A stretch of DNA of 64,000 bases, taken from the NCBI GenBank assembly GCA_016758965.1, contig JAEPRB010000174.1, forward strand, positions 1-64,000, in the 5' to 3' direction. Source of the stretch: Circinella minor (Eukaryota; Mucoromycota; Mucoromycetes; Mucorales; Lichtheimiaceae). The notes under the pieces are model-generated. The model made no database searches and was not told the DNA's origin. It was given only the letters and a program-made list of their open reading frames with translations. This document shows, one piece after another, positions 51,676 through 63,898 of this stretch; position 1 is the stretch's first letter; each line of letters opens with the position of its first letter. Both the position numbers and the translations under genes were made by a program.

Positions 51676-53210
51676 ATGTTGAATATCAATCAACAACCAC
51701 ACATTGAAACAACTTTTCGAACATCCATAACACCGTCCACACCAACTCTACGTGGTGATTATGTTCAATTATCGGATTGGGATGTCGTCATGTTCAAATC
51801 TTATACACCTATATTACTATTCTACACTAATCCAGAGGATAACCCGGATTTTATGAATACACAAAAATTAATGGACGCATTAGCCGATGTACTTGTTGAC
51901 TTTTATCCATTAGCAGGTCGATTGGTTGATATTGGTCAAGGTAGGGACGCTATTAATTGTAACGACGCTGGTATCTTATTTCAAGAAGCCAAATATCATG
52001 ATACACTGGAAGAATTCCAAGCCAATGGTTATTTACCAAATAAATTGGATTATCATCGGCTATTCCCAATTCATTTTTATACCAAGTATCACGATCCATT
52101 AGTAGCCATCCAAGTGACTCGATTTACAGATGGAGGAGTAGCCATGGGTATAATGCTGTTGCATAAAATTGCAGATAAGTATTCGCAATGCTTGTTTTTG
52201 GAAGCATGGTGTAAAAAAGCTCGTGGTGTAGCTTATAATAAGGCTACCTTTGATCGACGACTGGTGGCTGTACCACCCAAAAGTGTTGAAGTTACTGATG
52301 AAGTATTGGATTATTATCGAGATGAGCATTGGACAACTGGAGAAGACCATGTCGCAGCAAGTATTGCAGCCAATGATGGCAGGATAATTCATCAAGATCA
52401 ACCTAAATATGCACGAACATCACCCAAAGGGCCAATACCATTGAAGAGTGTTGTATTGGAATTTTATTCGGATGGATTACATCAATGTAAAAGGGATGCA
52501 CATACAGAGGAAATGATTAAAAACAAAATTTGGTTATCAACAAAAGATGCATTACTTGCCATGTTATTTAGGGCGATCGTAAGATCACGTGATCTATCGC
52601 CTGACCAAGCTGTCAAAATGGTTATGGGAATTAATGGTCGGTCAAAAATGAAGGGTTTGGATTTCTATTTTGGAAATTGGATGGTGTATGTTAATTTTAT
52701 TTTTCCATTCTATACACCATAGATAGTTGACGAAGTTTTTTTTTCTTAGTATTAATTAGCTATTTACTTTTGTATTTTATTAGAACACGTGCCGTATCAT
52801 TAACAAAACAAGAAGTGAAGAAAACTAGACTAGTAGACACTGCTATTTCATTTCGACAACAAATGACGTCACTCAAGGCTTCCTTATTTCATGGAATAAG
52901 TAAACTTTATACAATTCATCAAGATATGACTGTGCATTATTTGTGTTACCAGCCCAACTCAAGTACTCATTTGACAGCCAGCGACGCAAGTACATTACCT
53001 TATTGGCAATTAGACTTTGGATATGGAGATCCAGACCGAGTAAGAGGGTATATAACAGCTGGTGGAAATGGATGTCTTGTATTATTTGGTCGAAACGATC
53101 ATAACAAAGGTGCCATGTATGATGTTCAGGTACAAATGGATACCGAATCAATGAGGCGGTTTGTAGATGATCCTGATGTTATAAAATATACCCGTCAAAT
53201 ATTATATTGA
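51676..53210 (+). CDS. BAHD-family acyltransferase
   Basis: Two exons: 51676-52685 and 52784-53210; 1437 nt, 478 residues. Both diagnostic motifs are present: the catalytic HxxxD as HKIAD (H163, D167) and the structural DFGWG as DFGYG (414-418). Other family features: the N-terminal LSDWDVVM, DALADVLVDFYPLAGRL (typical L..SL...L..FYPLAGR) and ISTKDAL-like LSTKDALLAML. BAHD enzymes transfer acyl groups from CoA thioesters to alcohols or amines; in plants they include hydroxycinnamoyl transferases, and fungal members are mostly uncharacterised or in secondary metabolism. No signal peptide, so cytosolic. No biosynthetic cluster genes adjoin it. Donor and acceptor are not predictable from sequence. 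Confidence 0.88.
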
Positions 53211-53543
53211 ATTATAATAAAACAAAATATACGAGTATTATTATTGTTAATGTTGTTATTTTATTAAGCTATCTATATATTATAATATATACACTATATA
53301 CTGAGTTACGTGTGTGTTTGTATGTGTGAAAGCAAGTTAAAAAATAATTAATGTTGCATTACAAATAGTGTACAAAAAAAAAGTATTAATAATCTGAAGT
53401 TACGTGGTATGAAATTATACTGTATACAATTATATATAAAAAACGTGATGTAGGAATGTTTTTCTGTCTATTGTTAGAGGAGAGAGGGTATAGGGAAATA
53501 ATTATTGTGTTTTTTTATATGAGGAATTAAAACTAATATATTA
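53211..53543. other. Convergent intergenic gap
   Basis: 3' flanks of the acyltransferase (+) and kinase (-) genes. TA-rich; nothing else seen. Confidence 0.65.
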
Positions 53544-55496
53544 TCATGCAGACTTGTTTAATCCTTTACCAGCCACCAAATTAATTACATCACCATCATC
53601 CATATCATCACACTCATTTCCAGCGGGTGCAGGGATATAACCTTGTCCACGATACTTTGCATTATCCAAATGTTCATTTAATGCACCACCAATTCTTCTT
53701 AACAAACGTATTTCATTATGATTACCGTCTCCTAATTCTCGACCAGTATTCATCTCCGCTGCAGCTATCGTTGCTGTTATTGGTGTTGTTGCCGTCGTTG
53801 ACGTTATTGGTAATTTACTATTATTATTATCAAAACCTCCATACTGCCCCCAACTTTCTTGTTTTGTACAGTCGTAAGGTAAGAACTTATCATCTAATAA
53901 TTGTCGCGCTTGATCCGCTTCACTTTGTTGATCTATATCTACTAGTGTTGATTTTGAAGCCCTTTTTCGTGCTCTTAATGGTTCACCGTCTAATAATAAC
54001 TCTTCCAATTCATGTACAGCATCAAAGTTAGACTCGTTTTTCTAATTTTTTTTTTTTTTTGTATTATATAGTTTTTCGGTTAGTTTTTTCTTTCTCCTCT
54101 AGTATTTTTGTGCTGGATTCTAACTTACTTTTACTGTATATTATAAAACAAGTTGTTTTTAATAATAATACAGAATGATTAGAAAAAATATATATATAAA
54201 ACTTACGCTAGGAGTGAAAGGAGGTATTGCTTCTTTTGTTTCTAATTTATTCCAATCGATTGTATCAAACCATGGATGTTGCTTGAACTGTTCAAAACCT
54301 CCCTGACCACAACCTATCCGTTCTAATGGTGTTCGATCAAGTAGCTGATCTCGAAAAAAAAAATGATCGAAAAAAAAAAGTCAGCTCATATTATTCCGTC
54401 ATTCCCCCCTCTACTTAATTTCTTTTTTTTCATATTACCTTGGTAATTAAATCAATGCAATCCTCAGAGACCAGCTCATGTACATTATCAGGAAATTTTA
54501 AAGGTTCATTTAAGATAGCATCAATTAGCTCTTCATTGGAGTTACCTTTAAAGGGTCGCTATAAAAAATAAAGAGTTAGTTTTTTGTTTGTGTGTTTTTT
54601 TTTTGGATCAGTATAAAAAAAATCCCACACAAATTAATAATTATTTCATCTCGATAGGCCAATGGTTACACCAAAATCCAAGAAAGCAGAATAATTGCGT
54701 GTGTTTTTTTTTTTTTTTTTTTTGGTCAACTTACTTGACCAAAAAGTAATTCGTAAGCTAAAATCCCTAGACTCCACCAATCAACTGAAGTAGCATAACC
54801 ACGTTTATCAAGGATTTCAGGTGCCATGTAAGCCAACGATCCTGCTTTTGTCCATCGTAAAGGTCGTTTATCATTAAACTGAGTAGCAATATTGAAATCC
54901 GAAAGATGGGCATGACCATTCCCGTCCAAAAGAATATTATCGGGTTTGATATCTCGATGAGCAATACGTCGTTTATGTAAATAACCTAATGACAAACTGA
55001 TTTGAGCAACGTAAAACCTTGCTTGCAATTCAGTCAAGGTACCTAGTCGCTCTAATTGAAAACGCAAATCACCACCGAGCATCAGATCAAGTACCATAAA
55101 TAAATGGTCGTCATCCTGGAAAGCATAACGCAAGTTAACGACCAAGGGATAATCAATACGTTCTAATAGTCGACGTTCGGCAACCATATTGTTAGCTGCT
55201 CGTAATTCAACGCATCGACTCTTGTGGATACATTTTAATGCATATTCGTGAAGTGTTCGTTTATGTTGTACTTGATGTACTTTTCCAAACGCTCCTTTAC
55301 CAATAACTCGTATCAAATAAAAATGAAATAATTCCACTAGTAATGATAAAATAATAGTAAGTTGTTTGATATTCTATTTTCTCTACATGTATTATTCATT
55401 CTCCTATCTATAAAATAATAAATTACAATTGGTAAATACATATATACCTTCATCAGTAAAGTCAACTTCTTCTGATTTACAGCACACTCCTCCCAT
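53544..55496 (-). CDS. AGC-family Ser/Thr protein kinase, YANK/STK32 type
   Basis: Five exons: 55496-55448, 55336-54735, 54558-54439, 54344-54207, 54041-53544; 1407 nt, 468 residues. It starts MGGVCCKSEE, an apparent N-myristoylation site followed by two Cys (possible palmitoylation), so membrane association is likely. Kinase motifs: VIGKGAFGKV (glycine loop), K51 in YALKCIHK, D145 in IAHRDIKPDNILLD, D163 in LSDFNIATQ, APEIL in the activation segment. DFN in place of DFG and the AGSLAYMAPE form are characteristic of the YANK (STK32) subgroup. The C-terminal lobe ends with DRTPLERIGCGQGGFEQFKQ and HPWFDTIDW, followed by an 180-residue disordered tail rich in Thr/Asn/Ala. Biological role in fungi is poorly known. 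Confidence 0.92.
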
Positions 55497-57048
55497 TTAT
55501 TATATTATAAATTAAAGAAATAAAAAGTAATAAAAAGTGAAAATATAAATAGAAAAATAGAACAAAAGGAACAAAAGGAACGAAAAGGATTATCTTTTAG
55601 TTTGATTGAATATGTCAATTTACGATTTTTAATTTAGAAAAGTCGTCTATTTTAGTTGCCGCTTTCTTCATATTCCTTCTGCTCTGATTTTTTTTTTCTT
55701 TTTCATATTACTGCCAAAACGTCCATTTCTCTTCTTTGTCATTAAACTCCATATTACATATTTATATATAAAACAAGGCTTATAGATTTATCTAATTCCC
55801 ATTTTTATGCTGTGTATCCATAACAATGTAATAGAACATTTCACGTGAAACAAGTGAAAAAAAGAAAAAAGTACTTTTTAAGAAAATTAGCCGCGCTTTC
55901 AATTCTTTAAAAAAATATATAGAACGTGGTAACCTGACAAATGCAAATAGCCTGCATATCAATTACCATATTATCGAAAACTCCATTATATAACAGTATT
56001 TTGTATTAATTCAAAAAAGAAAAAAAAAAAAAAAAAAGGGATCACTTTTTAAAACCAATAGTAACCATACTTGAACTTTCTTATTATCTCATTCAAAGAT
56101 TTATCTAGAATCTAGTAATGCGCCTAATTAAAATCTATCTGGCTATAATAACATATGCATTTATTTAATTATAAAATGTTCACCCTTTATTTTTATTTTC
56201 CTTCTCGTTTGTAGTTGTGGTGGGACTTGGTAAAAAAAAAAAAAAGTTCGAAGAAAAAAGTATCAGTGCTTGTATAAATAAAAGTTAGCACCTTTGTTCC
56301 TGTTACTTCAAACTTAAAATCATGGAAATCTTTTATGACTTCATATACTTATACTACATACATTTCCGACGGAATCATTATCTATCTTCTTCTAGCTTTA
56401 TGTTACTGAAGGATATCGGCTTAAAAAATTGTTTCTTTTAGTACATATTTTATATTCGCGACTAAATAGATAAAAGAAAAAGAGATGGACACATCCCTAA
56501 TGTGTGTAATACGTGTTACCATGGAAATTGATTACCATCAAAGTAGGGGTAGTGTAGCTAATGCGTTACCAGATGGCACATATCTATATTTCATTTTGGA
56601 GGAAAATGTACATATGGACAAAACTTATGCAAAAGCTCATAATAATATCTTTAAACAAGAAACAAGTATAATAATATGTCATGGACTCATTAAAGAAACC
56701 ACAACTTTTTTTAATTTGACGTGCGATCGAGTTCTCTTAAATATCCTAAGGGTATTTCTAGACAAAATAATCAGTAATGTATTATATTCATATTTAACAT
56801 TCTTTATTATTAATTTGTATTTCTTTATCATCTTAGAAGGCAATATGATAAAATAGAAAGTATATGATAAAAGTAATGAAGACCAATTTTTTTTTCTGCT
56901 GCTTTAACATTTTGTATACGGATATTAAAAAATCTGATTCTGCCTTTATATTTTTTTTAAGTGTGTCATTCAAACAACTTGTCTTTTTTATTTTATTTTT
57001 CTTGGCTATAGTTTTTCTTCAAAGAAAATCTAAACAAAATATATAATA
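55497..57048. other. Divergent intergenic region between kinase and TFIP11-like gene
   Basis: 1.55 kb, both promoters expected. A 123-codon open frame at 56485-56856 has a slightly protein-like first half (around MEIDYHQSRGSVANALPDGT) and a hydrophobic, A/T-driven second half; it has no recognisable motif and is left uncalled. Poly-A runs at about 56017-56037 and 56231-56245. Confidence 0.5.
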
Positions 57049-59348
57049 ATGGGACGTCGTAAACAATTTATGGACGAAGGTGATGACTCCTCTGATGATG
57101 AAGGAGGTCGTATCCGATTCGATATCACAGATCAAGATCTAGACGAAGAAGCCGAAGGCTTTTATGGACAACATAACAACAAAAACAAAAAACGAAAACG
57201 TTTTGGTGAAGATTATACAGACGATGAAGAAGAAGAAGCTTTTGGTCATGGTGGTTTAGGGCTGGGCAGTGCTGGTGGATCAAACATGGCTAATAAATTT
57301 ATGAATTTTACAACAGCAAAAAGTAAATCAACAACAGCTTCGCCTGCGTCAGCATCACCCGAACCATCGTCGTCAATGACACCACCGGCTGCAAAACGTC
57401 AAGAACGAAAACCAATAAAAAAAGCACAACCCAGTTCAGAATTTGGCAAATTTAATACATATACAACTGGATTTGGTCAACGCATGTTAGAAAAAATGGG
57501 TTGGCGATCTGGTGAAGGTTTAGGTGAAGAAGGTTCTGGTATCGTCAATCCAATTGAAACAAAGCTTCGACCTAAGCAAATGGGTATTGGTTTCAGGGGA
57601 TTCAGTGAACGTACAGAAGAACAAAGGAAAGAAGCAAAACTACGTGGTGAAATTGTATCTAGTGATGAAGATGAAGAAATGGAAGACGTAACAGAACCAT
57701 CAAAACAACAACCAGAAAAACGTGAAGCATGGAAACGAACGAAAACTCGAAAACCTAAACAAGTATTCAAAACAGCTGCAACCATTCTTGCTGAAACAAC
57801 AAACGATGATGGGCGTATGCAACACGAACAACCTGCAACACAGCAAAAGATTATTGATATGACAGGCCCACAAATTAAAGAAGTCACCATGGCAGATTTA
57901 CAACAATCAGCTACTTGGATTGAAACAACAACACGATTACCTGAACTACGTCATAATTTACGACTTATTATGGATCTTGCTAAAGGAGATCTTGAAAACT
58001 TATCAAGAGACAAGCAATCCAATGCATTACGTCTTAAAACGATGGAAGAAGAGTGTGCGATAGTGCGGGAACGGATGGCAGCAGAAAATATTCGGCAAGG
58101 CAAGGTTCAAGATGTCAAGGAAATGGCTTTAGAACTGAAAAAGATATCTAAGAATGCTCTAGCTACTGGTGCTTATGAACAAGCAAATATCACTGCATTA
58201 TTTGGTCATGTTTTTGAACAAATGCGACAAAAGTACAGTGATGAAATTGAGCAACTTGGTTTGGATCAGTTGGTTGTAGCTGTGTGGGCGCCTATTATGA
58301 AACTCAAGTCGGCTCGGTGGGATGTATTAGCAGATCCTACTTGGGGTGTGACTGATGTACAAAAGTGGCGACAGTTGCTAGTCAGTAATGACGATCCAAT
58401 TAGAGATGAAACTGGATTAATGGTACCTCGACCACGCTCAAAAGAAACTCCAAAAGCAACTCCTTATGAAACTATGATGAATACTATTTGGCTAGTTCGA
58501 GTTCGTAGTGCAATCAAGTAAGTATTTTTTTTTTCTTATTGGGTGATAATGAGTATACTCATGCGATAGATATGAGTATTTCAAATTTTGGCTTATAATT
58601 TATTTATTTATTTTTCCATTTTTTTTCTCTAAATAGCAACCAATGGAACATCCGAGATCCTGATCCGCTTGTTCAACTTTTAGAAGCGTGGAAACCACTT
58701 TTACCTCGTTTTATTTTCGAAAACATTGTGAACCAATTAATCTTACCCAAGATTACCCATGCTGTATCTGATTGGGATCCACGTAACGATCCTGAAATGA
58801 TTCATACTTGGATTCATCCATGGTTACCTGTCTTGGAGGCCTGGCGATTAGGTGACTTATTCACGAGCATTCGACATAAATTGGGTGTTGTCTTGCGAGT
58901 CTGGCATCCATCTGATGAATCAGCGTTACATATCATTGTTCCTTGGAAAGATGTTTGGACCTCTCAGCAAATGGAATCTTTTGTCAACAAATCAATATTA
59001 CCAAAACTTACACGTGTGATGCGAGACGAATTTATGGTGAATCCAAGGGAACAACAATTGGAACCTCTTATTTGGTGTATGGCATGGAAAGATATATTAT
59101 CGGAACATACCTTGTCACAATTAATCGAGAACGAGTTCTTTTCAAAATGGTTGGATGTTTTGTACAAGTGGCTTACATTATCAAGAGACCGAGTTAATTA
59201 TGATGAAGTTCGTGAATGGTATTTATGGTGGCGCCAAGTGTTTGGTTCATATGAGTTGGAAGAGAACGAGCGTGTTTCTGCTTGCTTCAGAAAAGGATTA
59301 GATATGATGGCTATGGCTGCAAATGGTCAACCTGTTGTTAAAAATTAG
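57049..59348 (+). CDS. G-patch splicing factor, TFIP11/Ntr1 (STIP) family
   Basis: Two exons: 57049-58517 and 58637-59348; 2181 nt, 726 residues. Acidic N terminus (MGRRKQFMDEGDDSSDDEGG), then FDITDQDLDEEAEGFYG, the TFIP11 N-terminal signature; G-patch about 139-185 (TGFGQRMLEKMGWRSGEGLG, QMGIGFRGF); then a long helical GCFC domain from about 290, with WDVLADPTWGVTDVQKWRQL and, in exon 2, NQWNIRDPDPLVQLLEAWKP, LPRFIFENIVNQLILPKIT. The family (human TFIP11, yeast Ntr1/Spp382) activates the helicase Prp43 through its G-patch to disassemble the lariat-intron spliceosome in the nucleus. The size lies between the yeast (708) and human (837) proteins. Confidence 0.93.
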
Positions 59349-59766
59349 AAATGGTTTATCCTAAAATGTGTATATATACCCCCTACTCCATCTCTTGGAT
59401 CTTTTTCTCGTCAACACAACTCCATGTACACACCACACAACCTACATTATTTTGCATCTAGTACAAAAAATAATGTTAAAAGAAATTATCTAAACAACTC
59501 CATATGATGTTGTATCATGGCAATATATTTTTGTGGTTAATTCGTGTGCGACGATAACTGTGACTGAAATCAACCTTTTTTTGTCCATTAATCAGGAGTT
59601 TTATTTCCTGCTGCAAAAAAAAAACGCGATATTACACACGCGCGTTCGTGTTTTTTTTATAATTTTTAAATTTTTCTCTTTTTTTTTTGTATCACCATCT
59701 CCTTTAAAACGTCTATACATACTTTTCTTCATATACAAGAGCATTTATTACAATCATAATCGGAAA
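59349..59766. other. Intergenic gap upstream of disordered-protein gene
   Basis: 3' flank of the TFIP11-like gene and leader of the next. The downstream frame stays open back to 59533, but that part is T-rich and poorly protein-like, so it is treated as leader. Confidence 0.55.
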
Positions 59767-61854
59767 ATGTTCTCCAACTTTGGCTATAGCAGGAGACCTA
59801 CCACAATCACTACTTATAAACGCAAGCGGAATGATCCTCTACCAGCGACCTTAAGTGATGACGATTCCGATCTAGACGAACCAATTCTTTCTACTAACAC
59901 TATTACTCGATCGTCACCTAGTGTTAAACTGGGAAATAATATTAGCTACGATACTTTTAGTACTGCTACTAGTATACAGCATCCAATATCAACTTTTCTG
60001 GATAAACAGCTTGAGATAAACAAACGAAATATTACTTTTGAAGAAGAGCTACCACCACAGCAGCAACAGCTGGAAATAACGCAAGCGCTACAGCCCCAGC
60101 AGTCAATTAATATAGCATTATCGTCACCAACTATTCAACCAGTAGTTCAATCTTCTTCAGTAGCAGAATATCAAGAACGATCGACTTCGTCATTTTCTGC
60201 CCCAACTATTGAAAATAACAGTAGTACCTTGGATATGGCTTCTGTGAATCTCCTCGAAACTTCTCAACACGTACAACAACAATATCAACTATTTGATACA
60301 TCGTTTCAAATTCCCTCACAATCTTTACCATCAATATTAGATACACCGTTCGATTGGATGACGTTGGGCAGTACGTTTGGACAAAACGTAGCAGCACTGC
60401 CATCTGCACCTGATCCTCTTTCGCTACTACAACCACAGGCACAGCAACAGCAACAACAGCAAGAGTTCAGACCAGCTAGCAATAACGGATCAGCTATTAG
60501 TACTATTGCACCAATGCCAATAGGCTGTAATGATTCTTTTATTCCCATTCAACCAACACCACAGTCTGTAGTCGATATCGATACATTAAGTAACATCACC
60601 ATCAACAACATCTATACAAATAAAGAAAATAATGTAACATCGAATGTCCATTTATCGCTAGAGCCATCTTTTTCTTCCTCTCCCTCCTCCTCCCCCTCCT
60701 CATTTGACATATTTAAAATACCAGAAATACCAACCCCGTCTATTTCACCTCGTTTTGTTGAAAAACAATCGTCTCAAAGCAACAGTAATACTCCATTTGA
60801 TGTTTTTGATTTTCCTTTAGAAAATAATGTTCCGAAGGTAACGAAAAAATACCAATCGCCTACAAAGCAACCACTCATAATAGCAACACCAGCAGCGACA
60901 TCTGCAGCACCAGAAACGGTAAAAAAGAACGCTAATCAAACGCAATTTGATATTTTTGATTTTCCTGAAGATGATGATACCAATATTTTAGAACTTAAAA
61001 TGATATCTACTCCACCTCCATCTTTGTCTTCTTCTTCTTTTCCAGCTAAAAACAATAATGAACGTGATAAGAACCCACTGAAAAGAAATGTATCTCAAGC
61101 TAATAGCGCATATACAATCCCTAAAGAACCACTACGACCAAGACAGCATCAACATCAACAAAAACGGAAACCACTCTCATTGAAAAAATCTAAAAGCGAT
61201 ACACCATCATCATCAGGAAGGCGTGTCCGTTTTGCACCAGAAATCCTTATCAGCACCTTCTACCGAACATCATTGGATCGATCTCAGCCTTTTTCTGCAC
61301 CCACTTTTTCTGAAGAAACAGTGAAGGAAACAGAAGAATGCTCATTTTCAGTACCATCATCACAACAACAACAACAACAACAACTACCAATAAAACGAAA
61401 ACGAAATTTGGTTTCCAAGTTACGAGGAGCAACAGGTGCTGTATCAATGCAATCATCAAATTGTCCATCACTGCGAAAGTATAATTTCGACGATGATGAG
61501 GATGAGGATGATAGAGGAGGAGAAGAAGAAACCATGGTAGAAACAACAAAAATGATGGACGAAGATGACGAAGAATATCGTCAGCGAATGCAACGTGAAT
61601 TGGTGGCTATTATGCAAAATGAATTTGGACAGGAGGATGAACAAGAAAAAGAAGGAAATCAAGGACAAGAGAATATTTCTTCAAGACCTCAATACCAACC
61701 AAAGAATCCCATGAATGTCCGAGTTACTTATAAAAGTAGTAAAAGACATCACCATTTACAACAAGATGGTGAAAGGCAACAAGGTCAAGATCGAGAAATG
61801 ATCGAGTTGGACAACTTGTTGGATAAATTACGTGCAGGAGGCACAGACTTGTAA
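59767..61854 (+). CDS. Large intrinsically disordered protein with short linear motifs, function unknown
   Basis: Single frame, 695 residues from the ATG at 59767; an in-frame extension to 59533 is possible but looks like leader. No folded domain is visible: Gln-, Ser-, Pro- and Asn-rich throughout, with an acidic stretch and Gln-rich region near the C terminus. What can be seen: an N-terminal NFGYSRRP (YSR at 7-9) followed by TYKRKR; three copies of F-D-[IV]-F-x-[FI]-P starting at residues 313, 344 and 394; a canonical PP1-docking RVxF motif, R486-V-R-F489 in SGRRVRFAPEI; and a C-terminal leucine-rich helix, MIELDNLLDKLRAG. YSR-type motifs bind Pds5 in Wapl and sororin, so a cohesin-regulator link is conceivable but speculative. 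Codon periodicity and a 2.1-kb open frame make it a real gene. Confidence 0.75.
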   Translation: MFSNFGYSRRPTTITTYKRKRNDPLPATLSDDDSDLDEPILSTNTITRSSPSVKLGNNISYDTFSTATSIQHPISTFLDKQLEINKRNITFEEELPPQQQQLEITQALQPQQSINIALSSPTIQPVVQSSSVAEYQERSTSSFSAPTIENNSSTLDMASVNLLETSQHVQQQYQLFDTSFQIPSQSLPSILDTPFDWMTLGSTFGQNVAALPSAPDPLSLLQPQAQQQQQQQEFRPASNNGSAISTIAPMPIGCNDSFIPIQPTPQSVVDIDTLSNITINNIYTNKENNVTSNVHLSLEPSFSSSPSSSPSSFDIFKIPEIPTPSISPRFVEKQSSQSNSNTPFDVFDFPLENNVPKVTKKYQSPTKQPLIIATPAATSAAPETVKKNANQTQFDIFDFPEDDDTNILELKMISTPPPSLSSSSFPAKNNNERDKNPLKRNVSQANSAYTIPKEPLRPRQHQHQQKRKPLSLKKSKSDTPSSSGRRVRFAPEILISTFYRTSLDRSQPFSAPTFSEETVKETEECSFSVPSSQQQQQQQLPIKRKRNLVSKLRGATGAVSMQSSNCPSLRKYNFDDDEDEDDRGGEEETMVETTKMMDEDDEEYRQRMQRELVAIMQNEFGQEDEQEKEGNQGQENISSRPQYQPKNPMNVRVTYKSSKRHHHLQQDGERQQGQDREMIELDNLLDKLRAGGTDL

Positions 61855-62480
61855 ATAATAAAAAAATATAATCACATGTTCATAGTTTAATTAAATAAGG
61901 CTATTATTATTATTATTATTATTATTATTGTTATTCTTTATTTATTGATAGTTTTATATAAAACAGTTCGTATTTTTGGCGCTTTAACCCCCAGTTAATA
62001 ATTTATTTAATCACATTGCTCTTAATTTATTTATTTGCATCCGTCAGAATAGATGCACTTTTTTGATTTCCCCCTCGCCGCCTGATAACCCGATCATGGT
62101 TTCTCTTAAAACCACGGCTTCAGGGAACTGACGTTTATTTTATGTGATAATTTGGTTAACAAAGCCACTATTACTTTGATTTACCAGCTGTGATTGAGTA
62201 ATTCAGTAAACTTATTAAATAATACAATTACAATAACTATTTATCATAGCTACCATATATATAATAAGAAGATTCAATTAATACTAAATTTTTGCATACA
62301 AAATAAAAATAAAGTGACTATATATGCATATATACATGCAATGATAGTTCAATTAACCCGATAATAATAACACTTTATATATCCACAAAAATAGTAAATT
62401 AAATGATGAACTTATGTAACATTATCATAAAGAGAAAAAGAGGGGTATAATACAGATATACTATAACAATTACTACGCTA
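61855..62480. other. Convergent intergenic gap
   Basis: 3' flanks of the disordered-protein gene (+) and the LRR gene (-). (ATT)n repeat at about 61903-61930. No gene seen. Confidence 0.6.
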
Positions 62481-63898
62481 TTATGTTGCTAAGCTATCTG
62501 TCATAACTCTTTGCTTCTTTTTTTTTCTTCTCCTAAATTCAACATGAGTGATTTGATCATATACATCTTCACCACAATCAAGAACTACTTGTACTTCTTC
62601 ATATGGCATTACCATAGTATAGCTCCATTCTTTGGCGTTTGAATCCATTTTTTCTAATAAACGATCCACGCAAGCTTTCCCTGGGTAATCCGATGAAGAA
62701 TCGAACACAAAATAAATATCTAATCTTTCCATCAATTTCCTGTCGCTATTTTTCTTCTTCTTTTGCTCATGATTCCGAATATCAAGAAACCGTTCCACAT
62801 CCGCCAATGCCAAAAAATCATATTGAAACGCCTCGATTGTTAAATATTCTAACACTTGTAATTGTGTTCCCATACACTCTAATACTTCCGGTGTCAATGC
62901 AAACCCAGATTGTTCTATAGTAATCCCGCGTAACTGTCCAGCCAGACGATTAAGAAATCTAATCATACCATCCGTTGTAATCCCTTGACAATTATCCAAC
63001 AATATGTTTTGTAAATGTGGACACGAAGATGCAATAGCGTCAAGTACAGTATCCACAATAGTATCCAATTGATGCAATCCAATATGCGTCAAGTTGGGTA
63101 CAGAACCATGTTCAAATATGGATCGTAGACCGGATACACTTGAAACATCCCAAGGAGATGATCCTTTGAGTGTAAGATATTTTAATGAAGGAAATATTAA
63201 TTCGGAAATATGCGATAAGACATTGTCATTGACGCTGCCTGATTTTCCAAGATCCAATGATATAAGCTGGTTGTTAAATTTTTCAACAAGTGGTAATAAA
63301 ATGATAGATGATGCTTCACTATGAGCAATCTCTTCTTGAAATACAATATACTGTAACCCTTTCAGTTCCTGTTTTTCTTGTTGTGAGCCCATCACCGTTG
63401 AATTTTTAGGGTCGTCGGTATAACTGATTCGTTTTCCACTCATAAAAGTTCTTGGACTACTTTCATCGATATCATCTAATTGATCCGTGTGTATATATAA
63501 AATAAAAGCTTCGAGTTCTGGACAATATTTCTGTATTGACTCGGGTAAAGATCGACCCAATCCTGGATTATTCATATGTAAACACAAACGTCGTAGTTTT
63601 GGTGTTGCTTTCAGAAAAGGTTGTATATCAAAATCAGCAGTGTAGAAACGAAGCGATGCGTCAGATAAAGTTTGATGTTTAAACCCTGCTAATTCATGGG
63701 CCCACTTTACATTATATATGGACCCTCTAAAATCAAGTTTAACAAGGTTCGGGCACCTTTGTAATATGATATCAGGTCGTACACCGTCTGAATCCATTTC
63801 TAAAAGTCCACCGATTGTGATATGTGTCAAAGATTTCCCGCATACATCAGCGAGTTTTATAAATTCTTCTTTCATAAAACATCGTCCAAATATATCCA
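62481..63898 (-). CDS. Leucine-rich-repeat (probable F-box) protein, 5' part outside window
   Basis: The terminal exon gives about 471 residues, ending at 62481. Irregular leucine-rich repeats run through it: LTHITIGGLLEMDSDG, RCPNLVKLDFRGSIYNV, TPKLRRLCLHMNNPGLG, LISLDLGKSGSVNDNV, PSLKYLTLKGSSPWD, NLTHIGLHQLDTI, CPHLQNILLDNCQGIT, and LRGITIEQSGFALT, the AMN1/F-box-LRR type. No F-box is visible, so it probably sits on an exon beyond the right edge. A TTCATTAG acceptor at 63899-63900 fits this; upstream of it the frame stays open to 63980 but turns hydrophobic and non-repeat-like, as an intron would. Likely an SCF substrate receptor, related in type but not obviously in sequence to the gene at 29579. 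Confidence 0.7.

Noticed and set aside
56485..56856. 123-codon open frame as a small gene
   Set aside because: No recognised motif; the second half is hydrophobic and A/T-driven. It sits in a divergent promoter region and has no homologue I can name.
59767..59830. Calling the disordered protein Wapl or sororin
   Set aside because: Only short YSR/TYKRKR-like motifs support it; no Wapl C-terminal helical domain is present in the frame.
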